Shown here: positions 11,741 through 22,665 of the stretch, in pieces
Numbering within the stretch: position 1 is the first letter of the stretch
Layout of the letters: each line of letters begins with the position of its first letter
Assembly (NCBI GenBank): GCA_963989385.1
Contig: OZ022511.1
Coordinates: 5,456,001 to 5,520,000 of the forward strand
DNA length: 64,000 nt
Reading direction: 5' to 3'
From: Ctena decussata
Lineage: Eukaryota > Mollusca > Bivalvia > Lucinida > Lucinidae
Position numbers and translations under genes: made by a program
The notes under the pieces: model-generated
The model's database searches: none
Seen by the model: the letters and a program-made list of their open reading frames with translations, nothing else
Told to the model about the DNA's origin: nothing

Positions 11741-12877
11741 AATAATTTAAAATGTACCAGTGTAGCATCCATAAATACATAACATTTCATACGTGTTTAA
11801 TATTTTATATGATGAAGCTTTCAGTATAAGTATAAAAAGTGAAAAATGTTTAATAAAAGAAGAAGTTCGATGACCTTTTCACACACCTCCCAGAACACAA
11901 GCGTGCAAAAGGATTTCGCCAAGAATGCATTTGCTTAACCATATCGGTCGAATATAATCGGTTTCCTGTTCATTTGTTTCATTATATGCACAAAAGCAAA
12001 TCCTTTAAATGCTTATTATTGTGTTAATAAACACTTGTAAAATCTATTGTTCTGAGGTTTCGTAAAAAATCAAATAAAATATCTCCTTACTAGATTGTTT
12101 GAGCGAAAGTATCTCTTTAATACTTTTGGTAAGAACCAAAAGCATTATATTTGTCAGTTTGGAGGGCTGATATGTCAGTGGAATAGCTGATTATATCGGA
12201 AAACCGCAGGAAGTTAGTGTACCCCATTCAGCACTCCATATGCAATGAACAGGGAGTCACGTGATTATTTATGAATCCGCAAACTTAAAAATGTGCTTAT
12301 ATAAACTGCCAAATGCCAAGCTATTAAATACATAAATTTGATCTAGATCGGTCGTGGGCACAAAATCGGCCAAAGTAAAACCCGTCCTTGTGGACTAATT
12401 CCGTTGTTAGGTGTACTGTGGTATGAAAACTTAGTCGGTGACCTACTAATTTTGCATCGAGTCACACTGTGAAGTTTTCTCATAATAAAGGGTCTTATCT
12501 CAGACAGACATGCAAAAAGTGAGTTTACTACCAATGAATGCCTTAATAACGTCGATGGCAAATTGAGACAAAATCGACGTTTGTTGAACATATTTCGAAA
12601 GCGACATCGATAAGCCCCCTTCTTATTACATTTCCTGGAAGAGGGACTAAAAATGCACAATATAGGGGAGTATGATTAAAATCGTGTGTTTTGTAAGTTC
12701 CTCCAATTCCTCCCACTTCAGCCTAGCTGAAAATACGGCTAAAAAGCATTTTTTCTGCTGAGTCTAATTTATATTGTTTTATTTCAAGCATTGATGTAGG
12801 TTTAGAACTACAAAATATCCTTATCTACATCCTTTTATGCAATATAAACTTTTTTGTATTAATTTTGGAATAGAAGT
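11741..12877. other. No gene recognised
   Basis: AT-rich interior of the 10-kb element. A 105-codon minus-strand ORF at 12343-12660 has no recognisable domain and no coding-like context. I do not call it. Confidence 0.4.
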
Positions 12878-13478
12878 CGTTAACTTTAAACACCTATAAC
12901 GTAACATTAGACGTACCATCACCAGTCTGGCGTTACTTTATTTCATGGGGGTGGGGTAAAGTTAGCGTCAGTATCTAAAAAACGAAACGGTAAACCCCTA
13001 ACTGTCTTTGTTTTGTTCCACAAAAGGTTATTTACAGAACACAATATTAAAACTTTGTCATTTTTTAACGAGCCGAGTTTTCGAAATTCGATGTCAAACC
13101 AAGATTTTTAGTATTTTTTGAAATTTGAAAAATAAGTGTTTTGCTGTAATAAAATAGTAACATTGAAGCAAAGTTAGACTTCTTTCATACGGCTTTGAAG
13201 AGCTCAGGCTGCTTGTACGTTTTAAATAAAATTTGATTTTCTCTCTAAAATATTAATGTCTGAATCGTTTAAAATGATGCGTTGTCTTCACCCTGCTTCT
13301 GGCGTCAAAACTGCAAAAACCGTCACGTTTTCAGACGTCACACCTGACAACGCATTACAGCATTTCCAAAATATAATTTCAGTTTCGCATGCAGATATGT
13401 TTGAAAAATTATAAAATGCTTTGTTCATGATCAAAAACGGAATTTTTCTAAAATCGAGTTAAAGTATGGTTCCACCTT
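12878..13478 (-). repeat. Right terminal inverted repeat (601 bp)
   Basis: It is the inverted partner of 3510-4110 and ends at CCACCTT, directly followed by the Gypsy integrase sequence. Its inner edge is CGTTAACTTTAAACACC at 12878. Confidence 0.9.
13256..13414 (+). CDS. Small outward-facing ORF in right TIR, truncated twin
   Basis: The 52 codons start MSESFKMMRCLHPASGVK and are colinear with the ORF in the left TIR. A change near the end brings a TAA at FEKL, about nine codons early. The core after codon 12 is identical at protein level to its twin. Function is unknown. Confidence 0.22.
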   Translation: MSESFKMMRCLHPASGVKTAKTVTFSDVTPDNALQHFQNIISVSHADMFEKL

Positions 13479-14373
13479 CAAGCGTTCAACCATACCATCA
13501 GACTGGGGACGATATGCAGTTGTTCGTGTTTTGTATATTTGCAGCATCTCGCATAACTCTTTCAAACTGCTTACCCTGGTCCGAGTGGATCTTATCAGGT
13601 ATGCCAAATCTTGTTATGACCTCATTCATCAAAATCTTTGAGACCGTTATTGCTTCCACACTTAGTAAAGTAATCTCCGATTACTAAACTAAACTTGTTC
13701 CCTCTGTCTGTCATACAAAAATCGCCTAAGATATCTATGGCAATTCGTTCAAAAGGGTATCCACTACGAACAATTTGCATTGGGGGCCTCTTTTGTTATG
13801 GTAGGGTCTTTCTTTTTTGCACATTTTCACAACCCATCACGTATGTTCTCGTATCATTTTGTAGTCCTGGCCAGTTACAGTGCTGTTCAATTCTGCTTAG
13901 TGTTTTCGTAACACCAAGATGTCCAGCTGTCCTAATGTCATGAGCATACCTTAACACATTTGGTCTGTAATTCAGTGGGACTATTACTTGCCACCGGACT
14001 AGATCAGTGCCTAGAACTTCGTAATACCTTACAAGCAGATCATCTTTACTGTACAGTCAATGCCACTGATTCCACAATGATTTAACAAAGCTACTGTTGG
14101 TAAAGATATCTTTGAATGCTGGTTTTACTCCAAATGCAACCAAAGTCTTTACCAGAGAAACATCCTGATCTTTGCTCTGAACGTCTTTTATTTTACCAAT
14201 TTCAGCATCATCCCTCAAGGTGACATGGTTCGCACTTTCTTTTGGCTCTGCTACGTCATCTTGGATTGGAGTTTCTGTCCACATTGCTCGATGGTCTTCT
14301 ACTTAAGCCGCCAGCATTTTTGTACAGTCGACCTGGACAATGTTCAATTTTCATTGAGTCTCTCGGGATCTTT
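13479..14373 (-). pseudogene. Gypsy integrase N-terminal half and RNase H tail
   Basis: On the minus strand, about 14373-14290 gives the end of RNase H and linker (FKDPERL, then a GRLYKN-like segment). 14284-14057 gives a linker ending SLWNQWH. About 14000-13830 gives the zinc-binding domain (RYAHDIRTAGHLGVTKTLSRIEQHC, with two His and one Cys of the HHCC set; the last Cys appears lost). About 13740-13490 gives the DDE core (VIGDYFTK, VITRFGIPDKIHSDQGKQFE, AYRPQSDGMVERL). The D of SDQG is visible. Frameshifts break it, and the 10-kb element interrupts it just after the GMVER motif. Confidence 0.82.
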
Positions 14374-14378
14374 GAAAT

Positions 14379-14975
14379 ACATGCAATCAGCAACATCTGA
14401 CCTGGGTCTTCACTGTTTGCATACTTCCAAATATGGGAAGCTAGGCACTAAATGGTTAAACACATTATATATAATTATACGCCATAAATTTTGGAAGGAC
14501 TATAAATAAGAACTTATAGCTCAACCAGTAGGTCATATTTGTTTATTCTTATAATTCTTTGTGGTAATAAATCTAGGGACCTCCTGGTCATGTCCCATGG
14601 GAACCTGGTCTGGCGTGGTTCGGACTGAGCGTTGTTTGAGGGGGGGGGGGGGGGGGGGGGGGCGGCAGTGTCTGGAGCAGAGCTGCTGATATTGGATGCA
14701 CAGCTCTAGACACTGCCCTGACTTCCTTTCTTTCTCATCTATCCTGACCGACCAGGGTATATGGCCAGAACATCCCAGCCCTTAAATCCAGCGGGCACAG
14801 GGCGTCTCGGTGGCCTCGCACTGGAGACAGTGGGACGTCACTGCGACGCCATGTGCCTGCTGGGAAGGTAAATGTGATTAGATCATTGTCTTGTTTCTAT
14901 GATATGTTGTAGATGCGCTAAAATGTATTTGGCAATCTGAATAAAGAATTGAATTGAATTGAATTGAATTGAATT
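14379..14975 (+). mobile_element. LINE/SINE 3' end with (GAATT)n tail, GAAAT target duplication
   Basis: It interrupts the Gypsy RNase H reading frame. GAAAT occurs at 14374-14378 and again at 14976-14980, giving a 5-bp target duplication. The insert ends AATAAAGAATT followed by GAATT repeats (about 14946-14975), typical of a retroposon 3' tail. No RT domain is present, so it is either a 5'-truncated LINE or a long SINE. A run of 23 G (14640-14662) lies inside. Confidence 0.8.
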
Positions 14976-14980
14976 GAAAT

Positions 14981-15442
14981 TCGTCAACAAACGGAGTGAC
15001 CCGTGATCTGTTCTAGCTGTGAACACTTTTCCATAGAAATAGTGACGAAAATACTTGACAAAATGCACAAGTGCCAGTTACTCTTTCCTAGTCACAAAAT
15101 AACGGCGTTCTGTCTTCGTCAACGTCCTACTCGCGAATGCAATGACACGTTCCTGTCATCTATAATCTGGGAAAGTACGCCTCCTATCGCTATATCACTG
15201 GTATCCGTGTCCAGTACAAATGGATTCGGGAAATCTGAATGAGCCAATACAGGAGCATCAATCATTTTCTTCTTTAAAGTTTTGAAGGCATCATCACATT
15301 CTTGAGACCAGTAAAAGGGTTGATTTTTCTCTGTTAACTTATGCAATGGTTTGGCTATCCCAGCATACCCGTCTATAAATCGCCTATAATAACTACAAAA
15401 TCCAACAAAGGCCCGTACTTGGTGAACATTCTCTGGCTTTGG
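14981..15442 (-). pseudogene. Gypsy RNase H domain
   Basis: Minus-strand frames give the RT thumb (AFVGFCSYYRRFI, then GIAKPLHKLT) and the RNase H start (FYWSQECDDAFKTLKK, then APVLAHSDFPNPFVLDTDTS, an Asp-containing strand, then IGGVLSQ). After a frameshift near 15140 it continues with a KELLALV-like segment and ARTDHGSLR. The domain then stops at the inserted LINE end. It continues in frame from the RT apart from one TAG at 15443-15445. Confidence 0.82.
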
Positions 15443-16330
15443 CTACGTGGTCACCACTTCTATTTTCTTCGGATCTGTCTTAATCCCTGCTTCTGAGATT
15501 ATATGTCCAAGACATTCTACCTCCTTGGCAAATAGCTTGCACTTCCGTGGCTTTAATTTCAAGTTTGCCTCTTTCAACTTATCAAGAACAAGGTCAAGGT
15601 TAGTCACCATATCTTCAAACGACTTTCCAATGACGATGATATCGTCTGAATAGATTAAGCAAATTTTCCAAGTTAACCCTATCAAAACTGTCTCCATAAG
15701 CCTTTCGAACGTAGACGGTGCGTTGCAGAGGCCAAAAGGCATCAATTTGAATTCAGAAAGAGCTCTTCTTAGTGCGAATGCAGATTTCTCCCTATCCTCG
15801 TTAGCCATCTCAACTTGCCAATAAACTGAATTTAGGTCCAAACATGAAAACCACTCAGCTCCCGCAAGCTGATACAGGGAGTGGTTTATCCTAGGAAGTG
15901 GATACGCATCCTTAGTGGTCACATCATTGAGCTTCCTATAGTCCGCACAGAACCGTTTGGTTCCATCCCTATCCTTCTTCTGTTCCATGACTATTCCACT
16001 CGACCAATGGCTTGAGGATGGCTGGAATACATCTTTCTTTAGCATATCATCAATTTGTTGACTTATTTCTTCATTTATTTGTACTGGTAATCTTCGAACA
16101 GGCTGTTTAATAGGATGCTTATTTCCTGTTGGTATGTTATGCTTGATTATACCCGAGCGTCCAAAGTCAGAATCGGATTCTGAAAATGAAGATTCATGCC
16201 TTAATAAGAGCTCTGCAACCTCTTTGCATTGCTCGGAAGTAAGGCCTTGGATGGATCTCTCATACAGATCTTTCAGATGATCTGGGATGTATTGAGAACA
16301 CGGTAAGTCATGTGTTTGGATTCTAACAGG
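15443..16330 (-). pseudogene. Gypsy reverse transcriptase
   Basis: The clearest stretch is 16045-15443, 200 codons on the minus strand. It contains SHWSSGIVMEQKKDRDGTKRF, then CADYRKLNDVT, then LPRIN, then CLDLNSVYWQVE (first catalytic Asp), LMPFGLCNAPSTFERLM, YSDDIIVI (the YxDD box), and LGHIIS. These are RT motifs of the Ty3/Gypsy clade. Upstream, about 16330-16046, the region between protease and RT is open but degraded. A single TAG separates the RT from RNase H. Confidence 0.92.
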
Positions 16331-16350
16331 GTCAACTTTTTCAACATAAC

Positions 16351-16936
16351 TTAGGTTTTCAACATTTGCACCGGGGGTATGTCATGTTTGTCATCATCCA
16401 AGTTGATTATTCTCAGTGGTTCTTTTTCTTTCGTAGAAACTAATGCTTTAGCCACAAAACTAATACCTGTTCCGAGTGGCTTGTCTGTAGGCTCAATAAG
16501 ACCTAGCTCTTTCTGTCGCACAATAGGCATGTCAACAGCCCCCTGTACGATGGTCTCAGACCTTGCAGGTATCACCACCTTCTCTGAAACTGTCACGCTA
16601 TAACATCCTAATTTACCGACTAAATTCAACTTACAACTCTTGTTTTGGATCCTCAACAAATAGATTTCTACATCTAACTTGCACTTGTTTTGTTGACAGA
16701 AAGTCTAAACTCAAAACCACATCCACATCAGCCACGAGCACTTCCGTGATACAGTTTACCCCACGTAACTTAATAACAACTGGTATTCTTCCTTTCACTT
16801 CTATCTGGTTACCAGATGCTGTAAATATGGGCATACCAAAAGCCTTGAGATCATCTGAACATGAATCTCTGATTTTATCCCAAGCTTTTGATGATAGTAC
16901 TGACAAAGTAGAGCCAGTATCTATTAAAAACTCCAA
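16351..16936 (-). pseudogene. Gypsy aspartic protease
   Basis: The minus-strand ORF 16936-16631 starts MEFLIDTGSTLSVLSSKAW, with the DTG catalytic triplet in the usual setting. It continues with VVLSLDFL, a degenerate form of the second flap-to-active-site strand. 16659-16351 continues in another frame with KLGCYSVTVSEKVVIPARSE, the linker to RT. A frameshift near 16640 separates the two. Confidence 0.85.
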
Positions 16937-16975
16937 CTGATATTATTATTTTGACATTCCGCATAGAGCCTTCCA

Positions 16976-17784
16976 CTAGCGAAAGCTACATACTTGGCCT
17001 GGTGACTTTCTTCTCCTTTTTTTTGATTCAGTAGCCTTATTGTCACTATTCACAGGACAAGTATTTTTCAAATGATTTTCCGAGCCACAATTAAAGCATT
17101 TTCGTTCCCGAGGCTCTACATGGTCCTTAGAATTATCTCTCGCTTTACTATCTGGTCTTGGTCTTTCCCATTTTAATGCTTTAACCGATTTTTGTAGGTC
17201 AGGGAGGGATTTCTGAAGTGTCATCACATCCTTATCCGGACTTGTCTTCTCAGGCGACTTTTCAGTTGCGGCTCTCATATTACCTTGACCCTCAAGATGC
17301 CGGCGTTCTGCCCTATTGAATGCTTCTAATTCTACAGCATGGCAAATTGCGTCATTCAAGTTGGAGGATCGTGCTTGTTTTATTCTCAACCGCATGTCTG
17401 AGCTAACTAAGGCATCGACTAACTGCTCCTTAGCAAGTGTCTCTCTAATGATTCTGATGACCTCTGCTTTTGTTCTCGCAAATGGACTCTATATAGTTAA
17501 GTTTGTTTGGGCGGCGCGAATCTATCCTCCAGTGCTTTGACAAATTCTGTAAAGTCATGGGACTTACTTACGATATTGCCAAACAAACCCTGGGCTTGCC
17601 CTCTTAGGGATACTGCAAGGTACATACCTTTTTCTTTTTCAGTCCACCCATTAAGCTCAGCACACACATCAAAGTGTACTTTATAATCAACCCAATTACC
17701 AGACCCATCAAAAGTAGCAGGTTTTATCTTCACACAAGTAGATTTCTGACCCTCAGGGCTGGTATCTTTAGGCTTGCTTATCAT
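16976..17784 (-). pseudogene. Gypsy gag with CCHC zinc knuckle
   Basis: 17784-17497 encodes a capsid-like segment (IKPATFDGSGNWVDYKVHFD, then YLAVSLRGQAQGLFGN) of the retrotransposon gag type. After a frameshift at about 17490, 17395-16976 continues with MRLRIKQARSSNLNDAICHA, a charged region, and one zinc knuckle CFNCGSENHLKNTC (CX2CX4HX4C), followed by a basic stretch. The knuckle binds the element RNA during packaging. Confidence 0.88.
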
Positions 17785-18623
17785 CTGTAGTTTTTAGTGG
17801 GTTTTCAAAACTAACTTCACCAGCTTCGGCCTTTGGTGTTAACGTAAATGATAGTGGTCAAAGTACCCAAATCATAAGTCCAAACTCGTAGGTCAGTTAA
17901 ACATAGACAATTCCAGAATATTCTAGATACACAGACATGGACCCCAAACAGAGGTGTGAGAAGGTGCCCGCGGGGTAGTAAGCATCACCTGCCTATTATA
18001 ATACACCCGCCATATCTATGTATCTGTGGAAAAAGTCAGTGAAAATGAAAGTCCGGTATTTGAAAGCTTAACTAAGCTTCGGCTGAGGCCATCAAATCGG
18101 AGATTAGTTTAGAAACGGCAACATTGTAAGTGGCGGTGTCTTTACCTGCAGCTGATTGCTAATATCAGTCGAACTCAGCTGGTCATGAGCCTTATCACTG
18201 TTGCCTCTAACTTTAGACTCCTTTTTTGCATTACCTGTCTGTGTAACTGTCTGTGTGCCCTTTGGAACTGACGGCAAAATGCGTCTAGGTCAAATATTTT
18301 CAGATTTTCGCTTAGGAGTAGTTTGCTCAGACTTATGCAAATTCTTTATCTCTTATCTCTTAAACTATTAAGCTGCCGCTCGAACTGCGATTTGTCAGTC
18401 TGAAGTTGACTTACCTCAGCTTTATGGTACATGATTTCCAACTGAGGCATTGGTATACTCATTGCTCCAGGTGTCATAAACACTGGCCTAAAGCGAAGTC
18501 CAGGTTCCTGGGGATTTCTACTGGACCAAACTAATCGAGGTATACGACTGTGATCCATGATTTTTACAACTGGGTACAAGATAATGGAGATTTTACCTGA
18601 AATCCCACCGCTGCTACACATTT
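17785..18623 (-). other. Gypsy 5' leader between LTR and gag
   Basis: The leader holds the AGCAGCGGTGGGATTT motif next to the LTR and a 91-codon ORF at 18346-18621. That ORF includes PRLVWSSRNPQEPGLRFRPV and a short coiled-coil-like end, and may be the N-terminal part of gag. About 17848-17965 is a near copy of the segment found in the left LTR at about 861-975. Confidence 0.55.
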
Positions 18624-19685
18624 TGTAGCGTGTCCAGGGGTTTTCTTACCTTAAGATTAGCTTGAGGATATCTTTAGCGAAGACAATGAATTAAAACTAG
18701 CATGGACAATGAAAAGCAATATTATATAGATAATTTTCCTCAAATTTTCCTCAAAGTTTCCTTGCCTTATGATTGGATATAAATGATTGTGAAGGATTGC
18801 AAACCTAAATTATCACTATGAATCACGGAGCATATATAAACAAAACTATAGAACCAAATGCTTTTCCTAAGCCTTATATCCCGAGACTTCTGTCGGAACT
18901 CTTGTGTCCCAGTCAATGGTGTTTTTAGCTAAGACTACCTCTCTATGACGTCTTTTCATCAATAGAAAACCCGGTATCCCAGCTACAGATATGAATGACT
19001 GAAGCCACAGTCTCAAGCTTGTCAGTTTGATGTGTTTGAGGCTCAGACTTGATCCTTAATAACTCCTAGAAGATACTACCAGCAACCCAGGCAACAATAG
19101 CAGTTGTTCAGTAACCTCTCTATGACGTCTTTACATCAACAGAGAACGCGGGAACCAAACAACTTTGCTTTCTGCTTAAAAATATTGCAGTAGTATTTTT
19201 TTTCAAGTTATTATTTATTCTCTCCAATATCTTCTTGAAGTTACCTCTTCGCCAACCAACTCACAACTGAACTCCAATGCGGCGCGAGCTGGTTATATAC
19301 CCGATATTTGACCATGTGAGCCTATTAACCAGCCAGGAATATCGTAAATGTCTTCTACGGAAATGCCCGAGTTCTGACGGAAGCCTCCGATGTTACCGTT
19401 ACTACCTTGCAATGTAACTTAATGAGCGTCTACTGAACGGCTGTTTATCATTGTCTATTTGTAGAGAATTCGTTGTAAAACTTTTAAAGCGCCTTATGAA
19501 CTAAATATTTACTAATTAATCTTTATTGTATGCAACTGGCCACCTCCCATGATCAAATGTTAATTTGAAATGCGTTCTGCAGAAACTCAGACGACAATCT
19601 CTGTAGCAGAAAACTTCCGGTGAAACAGAATAGAACAGAAACATTAAGTGCATGGATGACACAACCGGTGTATACCTACGCTACA
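18624..19685 (-). repeat. 5' LTR of the Gypsy element (right copy)
   Basis: This is 1062 bp, bounded by TGTAGCG on the left and CGCTACA on the right, which gives the TG...CA ends expected of an LTR. Immediately inside it on the minus strand is a leader with AGCAGCGGTGGGATTT, a sequence type often found just downstream of Gypsy LTRs near the primer-binding region. The tRNA primer could not be identified. The flank right of 19685 is the palindromic element at about 19785. Confidence 0.87.
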
Positions 19686-19784
19686 TGTTTCAGTTGCACG
19701 ATAACAAGGCTGGTTGAGGCAGACAAAAACACATAACAGTCGCAAAAGAAAGTTGCACTTTTAAATGCCAGTATTTATCTTATG

Positions 19785-21885
19785 TTTCGATGACCAGGTC
19801 TGAAATTCTGCATTTTTCATCAACGTACAATAATGTGATACAGTAAGATGAATATATAAATTGCTTGACAAGAAACACAAAACTTACGTGTCGACTTTGC
19901 CCTTTGTGCATGTGCATAATCATGGACAATACGACTTGGCTTTAAAATTAGTATTTAAATTTTTGGTTGTTATTTTTCTAAATAATATGAATGTTTGCGT
20001 TTCCTTTACATGATGACAGTGCTTTAAATGGTAGGAAGAAGTCGTTACAGGCTTGCCGCTTAAATTGGTTTGCGACTCGTTGAATAAAATGCACTGGAGT
20101 CACGGCTGATTGGCGATGAAGTGTATAATTGTCTTTTGCCTCTGTGTAATTTTGCCTCTGCATATATGGGTTCTGTCTGTCTCAGGTGCTTGTCATCATG
20201 TACATGAAACACGAACTTTTTGGATGGTTAAGAGAAAACTAGACAATCACTAAAGGCGATGAATGCCCCCGCCATATGCCCCACTAGATGAGTAATGTAT
20301 TAAGAGGTATTTGTGTGAAATTATATCAAAATCTGTCAATAATAAAGGTGCTTGAGGGATGACAAATATGTTTCTAAAAAAAGCATCTGTGACCTTGACC
20401 TTGGCTCTACAACCCTGAATGGTGAACTTGTCTAAAATATTGTCATACTTAATATTTGTGTGAAGTTAAATCAAAATCAGTAAACAAATAGAGGTACTAG
20501 AACCTTGACAAAGTTTTACATGTACCTATAATAGCATCTGTGACCTTAACATTGGGCCGACAATGCTGAAACGTAAATTTGTCCCAGATATTGCCATGCT
20601 AAATATTTGTGTTAAGTTATGTCAAAATCATTCCAGAGGGATGACAACGTATTTTCTAAAAATAGCAACCGTGACTTGACCTTGACCCTAAAAGTTTGGA
20701 TCGCGATATTTTCCAAGAAATTCTCACACTTAACATTTGGATGATGTTACATCAAAATCTGTCAATGAATAAAGGGGCTAGAGGGATGATAAAGATTTTT
20801 TTCTAAAAATAGCGACTATGGCCTTGACCATGAACCAGCAGTGCTAAAATGGTAATTTATTCAAGATATTGTCATACTTAACATTTATGTGAAGTTATAT
20901 TAAAATCGACCCATAAGTAAAAGCGCTAGAGCGATGCCCAAGTTTTTCGCAAAATAACAACTGTGACCTTGACCTTGATTCTTCCCACCCGAAACGCAAA
21001 CTTGTTCGAGGTATTGTCATACTCAATATATGTGACCTTATATCGAAATCAGTTCATAAATGAGGCTGCTAGAGCCACAACAAAAGGTGAGCTTGTTATA
21101 TATAAGGGGGCATAATTCTGCAACAAAGATCTAAATCAAAGTTATGTTTCCTTTATGAACATGTTCAATGCATGTCTGAACTGTGCTGCAAGTTTCAACT
21201 CCCTGCATCTAATATTGTAGGATGACCTGTGGGGACAATAACAGTACTACAAGTGTAAAATATGGTCAAAATATGTATGTTATTCAAAGGGGCATAATTC
21301 TGCGATTAAGACCTAAATTAAAGTTCTGTTTCCTTTATGCACAGGTTCACATGTGAACTTTGTTGCAAGTTTCAACTCCCTGCATCAAATACTGTAGAAG
21401 GAGTTGCGGAGACACAAACAGTACTACAAGTGTGAAATATGGTCAAAATATGTATGTTATTTAAGGGGACATAATTCTGCAATAGAGTCCTGAATCATAG
21501 TTCTGTTTCCTTTATGCACATGTTCAATGCATGTCTGAACTGTGTTGCAAGTTTCAACTCCATGCATCAAATATTGTAGGAGGAGCTGCGGAGACAAGAA
21601 CAGTACTACAAAGTGTGACGGACGGACGTATGCACGGACAGACGGACAAGGACAAAACTATATGCCCCTCCCCACTTCGTGGCGGGGGCATAAAAAAACT
21701 TCAAATACAGATTACCAACAGAATCTTAACGTCGAGTTTGCTGCACGTGGAAAAAGTGCAAAATCAACATGGAAATTAAGTGTCGCTAGCCAGGCGTTTT
21801 CGTCAATAAGTTTGCGATACCTCCCCGCTGTACCTTAAGTAAAAATAAAACATGCAAAATTTCAGACCGCTGGATCATTGTCATA
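19785..21885. mobile_element. Palindromic element P, copy 1, split by a tandem-array element
   Basis: About 19790-20220 and 21700-21885 are imperfect inverse arms. The left arm includes GGTCTGAAATTCTGCATTTT and the right includes ATGCAAAATTTCAGACC. Related arms occur at 40572-41116 and 47775-48080. A tandem-array element (20263-21691) sits between the arms. Confidence 0.6.
20263..21691 (+). mobile_element. Tandem-array element with ATGCCCCCGCCA inverted ends
   Basis: ATGCCCCCGCCA at 20263-20274 is exactly inverted at 21680-21691. Inside are about five degenerate units of about 147 bp (20310-21095), each with a CTGTGACCTTGACCTTG-like core and ATTGTCATACTTAACAT. Three units of about 185 bp follow (21100-21640), each starting GGGCATAATTCTGC. 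The end is a GACGGACGG tract. No protein is encoded. ORFs around 21531-21838 are translations of the repeat. Confidence 0.7.
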
Positions 21886-22665
21886 AAATCATTTGTTTGA
21901 GTTTATAGAAGTTTTTTAGCTGCCGGCCTGTTTAGATCTTTTACAAGTTGTGCTTTTAAAGTCACAAACTTTTATTCCACACCTCACCTACGTGCCCACG
22001 AGGAGGATTATACGAAGACAAAGACTGAAAATGCCATATTCAAGGTCCAACGCCAATTTACAAATGTCACAGTTTCCATAAAAATGAGATATTTCTTAAA
22101 CCGGTGGGAAAAATTAATGTTACTTGCATGGATATAATACAATAATTGCGACAGGTTTAAGAGATAATTTTTGATAACCTTGACCTGATTTCAAGGTCAA
22201 TGTTATGTGTGTATGATATTTTTGAACCAGTAGATGGATTATCTTCAAAATGTGCTTGGATATTCATGTATCTGACGGACAATGCCAAGAGCTTACTATG
22301 TTTTGGTGACTTTAGCCCGTATATGAAGGTCAAAAGCCAAATTGCATGTACAAATGTCACAGTTTCCCTGAAATGAAATATTTCTTGAATACTGATCAAA
22401 TCTGCGAGGAGACATTAACTTGAAGCCATTTCTATACTAGTTAGTCTTTGAATCGACTGCGCAATTAAAATTCAAAACTTTCAGTATGTTTTCCCCAGGT
22501 TTGGTCACCAGATATTGTCAGGGTCAATGATGAGGCTTTATTAGCCCAAACTACGTAGTCTGGCCCATTTTCCTTATTCTGAGTGTATTCTCTGCGCTTG
22601 CAGGAACTCTTTTAGATTTTAATTTTAAAAGATAATAGGTTATGGTGACCTTGACCTCATTTTTA
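21886..22665. other. Degenerate repeat sequence, no gene
   Basis: Two imperfect copies of a segment containing AATGTCACAGTTTCC and ATGAAATATTTCTT occur (about 22060 and 22350). GGTGACCTTGACCT words recur near 22170 and 22645. No coding evidence on either strand. Confidence 0.45.

Larger units (their letters stand above)
3510..13478. mobile_element. 9.97-kb element with 601-bp terminal inverted repeats
   Basis: Its termini read AAGGTGGAACCATACTT inward on both sides, and the inverted repeats extend about 601 bp (3510-4110 and 12878-13478). Removing it places the two integrase halves of the host Gypsy element side by side in frame, so the boundaries are firm to within a few bases. No clean target duplication is visible: the flanks are TAGTT and CAAGC, or TTAA versus TTGAA if the outer AA/TT belongs to the target. 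No transposase was recognised inside, so it is a non-autonomous or gutted DNA transposon that later collected other elements. Polinton-type elements have TIRs of this length, but no polymerase, capsid or integrase was seen. Confidence 0.85.
1..19685 (-). mobile_element. Ty3/Gypsy LTR retrotransposon, decayed, with nested insertions
   Basis: Two long direct repeats (1-1156 and 18624-19685) bracket minus-strand gag, protease, RT, RNase H and integrase in the Ty3/Gypsy order (integrase after RNase H). The right LTR has the terminal inverted repeat TGTAGCG/CGCTACA. The window starts an estimated 20 bp inside the left LTR, so nearly the whole element is present. Three later arrivals are nested in it: a 9969-bp inverted-repeat element in integrase, a 597-bp LINE 3' end in RNase H, and a short Penelope-like 3' relic near the 3' end. 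Without these the element would be about 9 kb. Stops and frameshifts occur in every domain and the LTRs differ by many substitutions and indels, so it is an old, dead copy. Confidence 0.92.

Noticed and set aside
12343..12660. 105-codon minus-strand ORF
   Set aside because: No domain, no neighbouring splice evidence, and it lies inside a decayed DNA element.
3510..13478. Polinton/Maverick virus-like element
   Set aside because: TIR length and size would fit, but no DNA polymerase, ATPase, capsid or integrase motif was seen inside.
20263..21691. CRISPR-like array
   Set aside because: The repeats are long (about 147 and 185 bp), degenerate and contiguous, without short identical repeats and unique spacers.
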